6,672 bases of DNA. Source: Chloroflexota bacterium. GTDB taxonomy: Bacteria; Chloroflexota; Anaerolineae; 4572-78; J111. This document shows positions 1-6,058 of the stretch, piece by piece. The position numbers and the translations under genes are program-made. A model generated the notes under the pieces. The model saw only the letters and a program-made list of their open reading frames with translations, ran no database searches and was not told the origin of the DNA. The stretch's first letter is position 1; each line of letters opens with the position of its first letter. The stretch is taken from positions 1-6,672 of the forward strand of contig RFJF01000387.1 in NCBI GenBank assembly GCA_003695455.1. Direction: 5' to 3'.

Positions 1-2
1 CC

Positions 3-317
3 TCGCAGGCGTTTACCTATTTGGTGCGGCAAATGTTCCGCCATTTCTACCGCGACCGCGCCGCCCTGCTCCCCAACCGGCTGCACCGCCCCTACCTGAA
101 CCACAAATTTATCCTGTCGCCCAACTCCAACAGCCAGCATGAAAGAGCCGTTATTGAATTATTCCGGTACGGGTACAACATTTTGGCGTACAACCTCATT
201 CGCTTTGCCGGCTGGGTGGGAAATCGTTTTCAAAATGGGGATTTGCGGGAATACATCACCTACATCATTGCAGTTTACATCATTGTTATTTTAATTGGCG
301 TTTTGCAGATTTGGTGA
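3..317 (+). CDS. hyfB: HyfB-like (NuoL-type) antiporter-like membrane subunit, C-terminal part
   Basis: The frame is open from the window edge to TGA at 315-317, giving the last 104 residues of a protein whose start lies upstream. The visible part is a basic, hydrophilic stretch (residues about 1-75 of the fragment, with many Arg, His, Tyr and Asn), then a Q-N-G-D-L-R-E-Y segment leading into one hydrophobic terminal helix (about residues 80-102). A Gln-x-Gly-x-L-x-x-Tyr motif before a last transmembrane helix is characteristic of the C-terminus of HyfB/HycC-type NuoL-like subunits. In hyf-type operons this protein precedes HyfC, which is the case here. The family forms part of the ion-translocating membrane arm. 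The catalytic Glu and Lys helices lie outside the window. The assignment rests on the C-terminal motif plus gene order. Another NuoL/MrpA-like subunit is the only serious alternative. Confidence 0.8.
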   Translation, partial: SQAFTYLVRQMFRHFYRDRAALLPNRLHRPYLNHKFILSPNSNSQHERAVIELFRYGYNILAYNLIRFAGWVGNRFQNGDLREYITYIIAVYIIVILIGVLQIW

Positions 318-322
318 GTCAA

Positions 323-1264
323 ATGATCAACCTGCCCGTAATAGTTTTGCAGGGATTACTGCTCATTGCGGTGGCGCCGCTGGTGCCGGGCCTGATAAAA
401 ATTGTGACTGTCCGGCTGCGGCTGGGGGCAATGCCCCGCATTTACCAGCCGTATCTGGATTTGCACAAACTTTTCAGAAAACAGGGATCGGTTCCGCCCC
501 ATGTATCGCCGGTTTTCCGTTGGGCGCCGGTGGTAATTTTTGTCTGTTACGCCGTACCTGGATTTGTGGTTCCGGTGTTTTCTGTGCAGGGGCTGCCCGT
601 GCTGGATTTAATTGGGATTGCCGCGCTGCTGGGGCTGGCAAAATTCACATTGTGCCTGACCGGTTTTGATGTAGAAACCCCAACCGGTGGGCTGGCAGCC
701 AGCCGGGAAATGTTTCTGCACGTGCTCATCGAACCGGCATTTTTTGCCCTGCTTTTTGCCATCACCATTCAATGGGGAAGCACCAACCCTGTGCTGGTGG
801 TGGATTCTGTGCAGCACGCCGAACCGGAGCAGTTGCTGGCGGTGTGGCTGACCTTGTTTGCCCTGTTGTTCATTTTGCTGGGCGAAAACGGCCGCCTCCC
901 CGTTGACAACCCCGGCACACATCTGGAACTCACCATGTTTCAGCAGGCGCTGGGCGCCGATTACACCACCTGGCGGCTGGCGCTGCTGCACTGGGCCGAT
1001 GCCGTTCGGCTGGCGTTCTTTTTGACGCTGGCTATCAATTTAAGCGGGCTGCCCCATTTGGCGCATCCGGGCGATGGTTTTTGGCCTCATTTGCTGGCCC
1101 TGATTGCCTGGCTGGCGCTGCTGGGGCTATCGGCGGCAGGGCTGGCGGTGTGGGAGGCTGCCCAGAGCCGCCGCCGGATGCTGCGGATACCCAATTTCTT
1201 TTTTATCGGCATTGGGTTCAGCATTTTGGCTATGATTGTGGCAATCATTACAGGATACAGCTGA
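323..1264 (+). CDS. hyfC: HyfC/HycD-like (NuoH-type) membrane subunit of an Ehr/group 4 hydrogenase-like complex
   Basis: This 313-residue protein is the NuoH-type subunit that anchors the peripheral arm to the membrane arm. It matches the family in length (about 310-320). Family signatures in order are: an N-terminal helix ending A-P-L-V-P-G (16-23); a basic loop with Q-P-Y-L-D-L-H-K-L (42-50); V-F-R-W-A-P (64-69); a G-G-L-A-A-S-R-E-M loop (122-130); an E-P helix (137-138); and the signature E-N-G-R-L-P-V-D-N-P (188-197) followed by H-L-E-L-T-M (200-205). About eight hydrophobic helices are visible. ATG 323 has GGTGAG just upstream. In-frame TTG 311 and GTG 314 are possible alternatives, GTG 314 overlapping the preceding stop. 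Downstream of the signature, where Ehr relatives usually have His-Glu-Ala and a Glu-Trp pair, this protein has Gln207-Gln208-Ala and His223-Trp224. The family call is secure; its partner chemistry is not. Confidence 0.93.
   Translation: MINLPVIVLQGLLLIAVAPLVPGLIKIVTVRLRLGAMPRIYQPYLDLHKLFRKQGSVPPHVSPVFRWAPVVIFVCYAVPGFVVPVFSVQGLPVLDLIGIAALLGLAKFTLCLTGFDVETPTGGLAASREMFLHVLIEPAFFALLFAITIQWGSTNPVLVVDSVQHAEPEQLLAVWLTLFALLFILLGENGRLPVDNPGTHLELTMFQQALGADYTTWRLALLHWADAVRLAFFLTLAINLSGLPHLAHPGDGFWPHLLALIAWLALLGLSAAGLAVWEAAQSRRRMLRIPNFFFIGIGFSILAMIVAIITGYS
1252..1255 (+). promoter_or_regulatory. Shine-Dalgarno sequence for the HyfE-like gene
   Basis: AGGA lies eight bases before ATG 1264, inside the end of the HyfC-like gene. 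Together with the TGATG stop-start overlap it selects 1264 as the start rather than the further upstream start codon of the same frame at 1081, which lies deep inside the preceding gene. Confidence 0.6.
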
Positions 1265-2250
1265 TGGCACACATCATCCAACTGCTTGACGGAGCCGTTT
1301 ACATTATCAGCCAGAGCATGTTTTTGCTGGTGCTGGCGCTGGGCATTTTAATTGTGAACAGCCGCAACAGCCAGCAGCACATTGACGGCTACAACCGGCA
1401 AACGCTGGTGATGTTTGGAATTGCCCAGCTTCTCATTTTGTTCAGGCCCAACAACCCCACGCTGGCGCTGGTAGCCTTGTTTCCGCTTATCCGTTTTGTG
1501 GTGGTCAGATCGCTGCTGGCCTACGCCACCACCGCCGAGCCGCCGGTTACGTCGTCGCTGCCGGTGCGGGGCCGGCAACGGACAACATCCGGCCCGGTGA
1601 TTGTGCTGCCCTTCAATTTTCCGCTGTGGCTGACCACCCGCACCCTGCTGCCAATTGTAACCCTCACGCTGATTGAATGCGGGCTGCTGGCAATTTTGCC
1701 CGGCGACGGGCCGCTGATTCCGGCAGCGGTCATTGCGCCCTTCACGCTGATTCTGGCCTGGGCCGCGTTTTTTGCCCGCCAAAAGCTGGAAAACACCCCC
1801 GGCATCAGCAATTGGCTGGCCCGGGCCAGGTCACACTGGCTTGAGCATGGCCGCTCTCGCTACGGCAGCCGTTTTACCGGGTTTGCCAGTTTTGCGCTGG
1901 TTATTGGCGCGTTTTTGCTGACCCAACAGGTCACGCTCGTTCCACTGGGCGAACGATCTTATTTTATTGGCCTGTTCACGGCGCTGGCCCTTGTTTTTAC
2001 GGGTATGTTTATGATGGTCAATGAAGCCGATATTATTTCTCACATGGTTGGGCTGCTGGTGGCAGAAAACGGGTTACTGCTGGTAGCCGTGGTAGTGGTA
2101 GAAGACAACGTGCCGCTCACGTTCATTGTGGCGGTGAGTATTTTTGTTTACATCATCGCTACTGTTGTGATTTTGATTTACTTCATCAAAAACCTGCAAC
2201 GCCGGCCCGGCGATTTGAATATCCGGGCGCACCGGCGGCTGGGAGGCTGA
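1264..2250 (+). CDS. hyfE: HyfE-like membrane subunit with enlarged middle region
   Basis: The start codon overlaps the preceding stop (TGATG), so translation is probably coupled. The 328-residue product is highly hydrophobic, with about nine candidate helices (near 16-32, 45-60, 65-88, 128-145, 151-170, 207-226, 233-252, 261-280, 284-308). The N-terminal part matches HyfE: Y-N-R-Q-T-L (43-48) stands where E. coli HyfE has Y-A-C-Q-S-L, and a helix with L-I-R-F (75-78) stands where HyfE has I-T-K-V. The C-terminal part has the NuoK-like A-E-N-G (267-270). HyfE contributes NuoK-like ion-channel helices to the membrane arm. E. coli HyfE, from memory, is 216 residues; here the region between the two conserved parts (about 92-260) is roughly twice as long, with Arg/Gln-rich linkers and extra helices. 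In the last helix the conserved Glu and Asp of HyfE (V-E-I-G-I-A-T-D) align with Ile288 and Phe294. The tail after 309 is basic and cytoplasmic-looking. Confidence 0.85.
   Translation: MAHIIQLLDGAVYIISQSMFLLVLALGILIVNSRNSQQHIDGYNRQTLVMFGIAQLLILFRPNNPTLALVALFPLIRFVVVRSLLAYATTAEPPVTSSLPVRGRQRTTSGPVIVLPFNFPLWLTTRTLLPIVTLTLIECGLLAILPGDGPLIPAAVIAPFTLILAWAAFFARQKLENTPGISNWLARARSHWLEHGRSRYGSRFTGFASFALVIGAFLLTQQVTLVPLGERSYFIGLFTALALVFTGMFMMVNEADIISHMVGLLVAENGLLLVAVVVVEDNVPLTFIVAVSIFVYIIATVVILIYFIKNLQRRPGDLNIRAHRRLGG
2241..2246 (+). promoter_or_regulatory. Shine-Dalgarno sequence for the HyfF-like gene
   Basis: GGGAGG lies seven bases before GTG 2254, overlapping the last codons of the HyfE-like gene. 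It is the strongest ribosome binding site in the window and supports a GTG start for the following gene. Confidence 0.75.
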
Positions 2251-2253
2251 GCC

Positions 2254-4335
2254 GTGGTTACGCTTCCGGAAAACCTGTTGCCGGCGCTGGTGTGGGCCAC
2301 GTTTTTGCTGCCGTTGGCGGCTATTGCGCTTCTGTTTTTGCTGAGCCGGCATGAACGGTGGCTGCACAGAATTACCGGCGCAACGGCAGTACTGTTACTG
2401 CTCTTTTCGGTGGGCATGATTTTGCGCCAACACGAACCGCCCTACGATTTCTGCTTTGGCGATTTTCCGCTGCCCTTTGCGCTGCCCATTCTGGGGCGGG
2501 TGTCGCTGTTTTATGTGGATAATCTGAGCATCTACTTTATTTTTCTGGTCAACGTGGTATCGCTGCTGGCTACCGCATCCATCCCCCGGTATCTGAACCA
2601 CCTCAGACAACTTACCCACACCCACCCGCCCGCCGAAGATTTTGCGCGGGCCAACTTCTGGTTTCACCTGACGTTCAACGCATTCCACTTGAGTATGGTG
2701 CTGGTAGCCATGATGGGCAACCTGATTTTGCTGTGGATGATGATTGAGGTGACCACGCTGGTGTCGGGGTATCTGGTAGGTTTCCGCCGCGACCCGGTCT
2801 CGCTGGAAGCGGCGTGGAAATATATTATGATTACCTCGGCCGGAATTTTGTTTGCCCTGCTGGGAACATTGCTGCTGGTGCTGGCAATTCCGGCGCTGTC
2901 GCTGCTCAACCTGCCGCAACTACTTACCCATAGTTTTGAAACAGCGCAAGCCAACCCGGAGTTGGTCAAGCTCTCATTTTTGTTTATTTTGGTGGGCTAC
3001 GGAACAAAGGCCGGGCTGGCCCCTATGCATACCTGGCTCCCCGACGGCCACGGGCAAGCCCCCTACCCTATCAGCGCCATGTTGTCCGGCGTACTCCTCA
3101 AATCGGCTTTGTATGCCGTGCTGCGCTTTCAAACCATCACCCAACTGTACGCCAAACAAAGCCCGGCGCCCATTCTGTTGGCGATTGGGTTGTTTTCGCT
3201 GCTGGCGGCAGCATTTTTCATCATCAAACCCAACCCCTTCAAACGATTACTGGCCTACCACAGCCTGGAACACATGGGCATCATCACCTTTGCGCTGGGC
3301 CTGGGTACCCCGCAGGCGGTCTTTTTGGCGCTGTTCCACGCCTTTAGCCACGCGCTGACCAAAGCGCTGTTGTTTCTGGTTTACGGCCGAATTCAGACTG
3401 CCTTTACTTTGCACGTTGCCGAACCGGCCCGCCAGTTGTGGGAGTGGGCCGTGGTCCGGCTGGGATACCCGGACAAAGATAAGAACCACCAGCCTGCCGC
3501 CATCAAAATCGAGCGCAACTGGATTACCAACGCCGAACTGGCCGCCGTCACAGCCTCCGAAACCCCGCAAAACCGGTCACAGAATCCGGATGAACCGGCG
3601 GACGCTTTTCTGCTGAGCTGCCTCAATCGGGATGAAATATCGGCGCAGCTCAACAACGAGCAGTTGCACCGGTTGTCAGAATCAGAACTGAGCCTCCTCT
3701 CCAACGGCTCCAATCACTTTGCAGAATTTTCCCGCATGTACCCGCCCGGTTTTTGTTACACCCTGGCCGCCAACCAGCGCGATGTGCTGGAATCCGGGCA
3801 GGTGCAAAACCCAACCGGCGCATTTAGCTGGATGCCGGCCAGCAGTTTTGTGCTGGCACTGGTGGGGCTGGCGCTGGTGGGGGTTCCGCCCTTCAGCATT
3901 TTCATCAGCGAGACGCTAATTTTGTTTGCCGGAATCAGCGCCGGCAACCTGCCCGCGCCGGTAAAACTGGTGGCGGTAACGGTGTACAGCGCATCGTTAT
4001 TTATTATTTTCTGCGGACTGGTGTACCACCTTTCAAAAATTGTGTTGGGGCTGGCAGACCGGGTCACGTTCTCGCTGCACAATCCGCCCGCCGACGCGCC
4101 CGGCAGCAGTTTTGACCCGGTTCAACTGGATTTACCCACCACCCTGTTGCCGGCAACAAGCCGCAAACTACGAGGGCAAGATACCACCGGCCCTGAATTT
4201 GTGGCGCTGCTGGCCGGATTTGTTCTGCTGCTGCTGTCCGGCGGCGTAATTTTGCTCTCCGGGCCGGGCTTCAACGCCGTGCGCCACCTGCTTGAAAACA
4301 GCGCCCAAATTATTTTGAACGGCACAGCCGGGTAA
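2254..4335 (+). CDS. hyfF: HyfF-like (NuoL/NuoN antiporter-like) membrane subunit with a large hydrophilic insertion
   Basis: The protein has 693 residues, clearly longer than the roughly 500-600 usual for HyfF/HycC. It is an antiporter-like subunit expected to move protons or sodium in the membrane arm. Expected transport residues are present: Glu165 in M-M-I-E-V-T-T (helix 5 Glu), Lys252 in G-Y-G-T-K-A-G-L-A-P-M-H (helix 7 Lys), Lys283 in the next helix (L-L-K-S-A-L-Y), S-L-E-H-M-G (337-342), and the H-A-F-S-H-A-L-T-K-A-L-L-F segment with His362, His366 and Lys370. The half-channel chemistry therefore looks intact. After this helix, where relatives have a short loop leading to G-G-L and M-P, residues about 388-512 form a polar insertion before W-M-P (526-528). 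A second hydrophilic stretch (about 605-645) precedes the last helix (648-668). The GTG start has a GGGAGG site seven bases upstream, and the gene begins three bases after the HyfE stop. Confidence 0.92.
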   Translation: MVTLPENLLPALVWATFLLPLAAIALLFLLSRHERWLHRITGATAVLLLLFSVGMILRQHEPPYDFCFGDFPLPFALPILGRVSLFYVDNLSIYFIFLVNVVSLLATASIPRYLNHLRQLTHTHPPAEDFARANFWFHLTFNAFHLSMVLVAMMGNLILLWMMIEVTTLVSGYLVGFRRDPVSLEAAWKYIMITSAGILFALLGTLLLVLAIPALSLLNLPQLLTHSFETAQANPELVKLSFLFILVGYGTKAGLAPMHTWLPDGHGQAPYPISAMLSGVLLKSALYAVLRFQTITQLYAKQSPAPILLAIGLFSLLAAAFFIIKPNPFKRLLAYHSLEHMGIITFALGLGTPQAVFLALFHAFSHALTKALLFLVYGRIQTAFTLHVAEPARQLWEWAVVRLGYPDKDKNHQPAAIKIERNWITNAELAAVTASETPQNRSQNPDEPADAFLLSCLNRDEISAQLNNEQLHRLSESELSLLSNGSNHFAEFSRMYPPGFCYTLAANQRDVLESGQVQNPTGAFSWMPASSFVLALVGLALVGVPPFSIFISETLILFAGISAGNLPAPVKLVAVTVYSASLFIIFCGLVYHLSKIVLGLADRVTFSLHNPPADAPGSSFDPVQLDLPTTLLPATSRKLRGQDTTGPEFVALLAGFVLLLLSGGVILLSGPGFNAVRHLLENSAQIILNGTAG

Positions 4336-4339
4336 CGCA

Positions 4340-6058
4340 ATGAATCAACCTGCATCGGCCACGCTCAATTTTTTGAATAACCCCCAAAACCGGCACTGGT
4401 GCGAGCAGGCCGGGCGAATTTTGCCGCACCAGCGGCACTACCGGCTGGCCCCGGACTGGCCGGAAAGTGACGCCGCCGCCTTTGCCGGGTTGGCAGATCG
4501 CTTGCGGCAGGATGGCGCGCGGCTACTCATGCTCAGCGGCCGCCCGGAACAGTACCGGCTCAACGCCCAATTCACCTACTACCTGATTTTCGATCTGTTC
4601 AATTTTCCAACGCCCGTCTCCGAATCCGGTATATTGCTGATTTTGGAATACACAACCGCGGCAACCACACTGCCGCCGCTGCTGGCCGTGTTTCTCAACC
4701 ATCCTTTTTATGGCGATGCTGTGAACACCTTTTGGCAAAAGCTGAAAATCGAGCTGCCGGGCCGGCCCGGTGAATCACCTGCCGCCCAACCTGACCCTGG
4801 CCGGGTAACGTTGAACGTTGGCCCGGACCACGCCGGAATCATCCCGCCGGGGCAGTTCCAGTTTTCACTTTCCGGCGAAGAAATTGACCGGCTCAACATT
4901 CAACTGAACTTTACTCGTAAACAACTGGCGGCCCAGTTTGCCCGCGGCACGCTTGTGGATGGCGCCAGGCTGGCCGCGTTTATCGCCGGCGGTCACGCCG
5001 TGGCGCACGCCACTGCCTACTGCCGGGCGGTTGAGTCGCTGGCAAATCTTTCGCTGCCGCAGCAGGCTGCATTATTGCGCACCCTGCTGCTGGAACTGGA
5101 GCGTATCCACAACCATTTGCACACCCTGGGAGGGCTGGTTGAACACACCGGCAACGCTGTCGCCGCGTCAGATTTTTTCTGGCAGGAAGAAGAAATCAGG
5201 AAGATGTGCGGCCAAATTTTTGGCGACCGGCTGCTGCGCAACCAGGTTGTGGTGGGCGGGGTCCAAGCCGAATTGACCATCCCCCGCCTGAGGCATATCC
5301 GGGCAGTTGTTGCCGGGGTGGTTCAGGCCGCTGTCCAGCTGGGCAAGCAACTTTACCATGCGCCGCCGCTCCGCGAACGGCTCATTAATTGCGGCACGCT
5401 CACGCGTCAACATGCAATCAAAACGGGAACCACGGGGCTGGCCTGGCGGGCGAGTGGCCAGCAAACACAATCTGACCGCGCGGCGCAAAAAACCGTCCGC
5501 ACCGGCCCCGATTATCCGGCAGATTTTAGGCTGCGCTACCCGGAGGCGGGGTACACAACCGGGCTGATTCAGGAAATTTTGGGCAAACATTTCACCGCCG
5601 GCCGCGCCCCGGTATTTAGCCAATACAATTACCGCGGCGATTGTTTTTCTCGGTTTCTGCTGCGCATTGAAGAAATTGCCCTGTCAGGCAAAATTATTGA
5701 GGATGCGGTACAAAATCTGACCACGCTTTCCAATTCTGCCGATCCGCCCCGGCTTGACCCCGGCGAGGTTGGTGTTCGGCTGCGGCAGGCGGCGCCGTTC
5801 AGCCTGGGGCTGGCCGTGGTAGAGGGCACGGTGGGGCCGGTTTGCTGCCTTGTGCTGAAAGACAGCGGCGAGCATGTGGAGTTTTTTGCCCTCGCCGATG
5901 CCTCGCTGCTCAACTGGCAGGGGCTGCGCGCCGCCTGCACCCATCCGGCAAACCAGTCCGGGCCGGGCGTTGGCCCTGTTTTTTCAGAGAACCTGCTGGG
6001 CGATTTCCCACTCATCAACAAAAGTTTTGATCTGTCCTATTCGGCGCGGGATTTGTGA
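4340..6058 (+). CDS. hyfG: HyfG/HycE-like 'hydrogenase large subunit' lacking all Ni-binding cysteines (Ehr type)
   Basis: The 572-residue protein has a degenerate NuoC-like (30 kDa) N-terminal region (about 1-155) joined to a NuoD-like domain (about 156-572), the same layout as HycE and HyfG. NuoD-like landmarks are G-P-D-H-A-G-I-I-P-P-G (161-171), L-E-R-I-H-N-H-L (253-260), G-D-R-L-L-R-N (295-301) with V-G-G-V (305-308), R-G-D-C-F-S-R (432-438), and the terminal N-K-S-F-D-L-S-Y-S-A-R-D-L (560-572). In hydrogenases the first Ni motif is C-G-I-C-x-x-A-H; here it reads A-G-G-H-A-V-A-H (216-223). The second, D-P-C-x-x-C, reads D-L-S-Y-S-A (564-569). All four ligands are therefore gone, ruling out [NiFe] catalysis. 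The chain ends at residue 572, with no C-terminal extension of the kind removed in Ni-hydrogenase maturation. The protein probably docks on the small and HyfC-like subunits as NuoD does. The start lies four bases after the preceding stop with only a weak ribosome binding site. Confidence 0.92.
   Translation: MNQPASATLNFLNNPQNRHWCEQAGRILPHQRHYRLAPDWPESDAAAFAGLADRLRQDGARLLMLSGRPEQYRLNAQFTYYLIFDLFNFPTPVSESGILLILEYTTAATTLPPLLAVFLNHPFYGDAVNTFWQKLKIELPGRPGESPAAQPDPGRVTLNVGPDHAGIIPPGQFQFSLSGEEIDRLNIQLNFTRKQLAAQFARGTLVDGARLAAFIAGGHAVAHATAYCRAVESLANLSLPQQAALLRTLLLELERIHNHLHTLGGLVEHTGNAVAASDFFWQEEEIRKMCGQIFGDRLLRNQVVVGGVQAELTIPRLRHIRAVVAGVVQAAVQLGKQLYHAPPLRERLINCGTLTRQHAIKTGTTGLAWRASGQQTQSDRAAQKTVRTGPDYPADFRLRYPEAGYTTGLIQEILGKHFTAGRAPVFSQYNYRGDCFSRFLLRIEEIALSGKIIEDAVQNLTTLSNSADPPRLDPGEVGVRLRQAAPFSLGLAVVEGTVGPVCCLVLKDSGEHVEFFALADASLLNWQGLRAACTHPANQSGPGVGPVFSENLLGDFPLINKSFDLSYSARDL

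Noticed and set aside
1081..1263. An upstream in-frame start (1081) extending the HyfE-like protein by 61 residues
   Set aside because: The extension lies wholly inside the HyfC-like gene, is Gly/Pro/Ala-rich and unlike HyfE. ATG 1264 has a ribosome binding site and the usual stop-start overlap.
2395..2919. Long minus-strand open frame (174 codons), and others at 608-991, 1348-1782 and 5168-5623
   Set aside because: They are antisense shadows of well-supported genes. Their translations are rich in Gln, Arg and His, without family motifs or ribosome binding sites.
2852..3358. Plus-strand open frame (168 codons) inside the HyfF-like gene
   Set aside because: Its product is Cys/Trp/Arg/Pro-rich, typical of an out-of-frame reading of a membrane protein gene. 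The HyfF frame carries all conserved motifs here.
4340..6058. Functional [NiFe] hydrogenase or formate hydrogenlyase large subunit
   Set aside because: All four Ni-binding cysteines are replaced, in conserved surroundings and without a frameshift.
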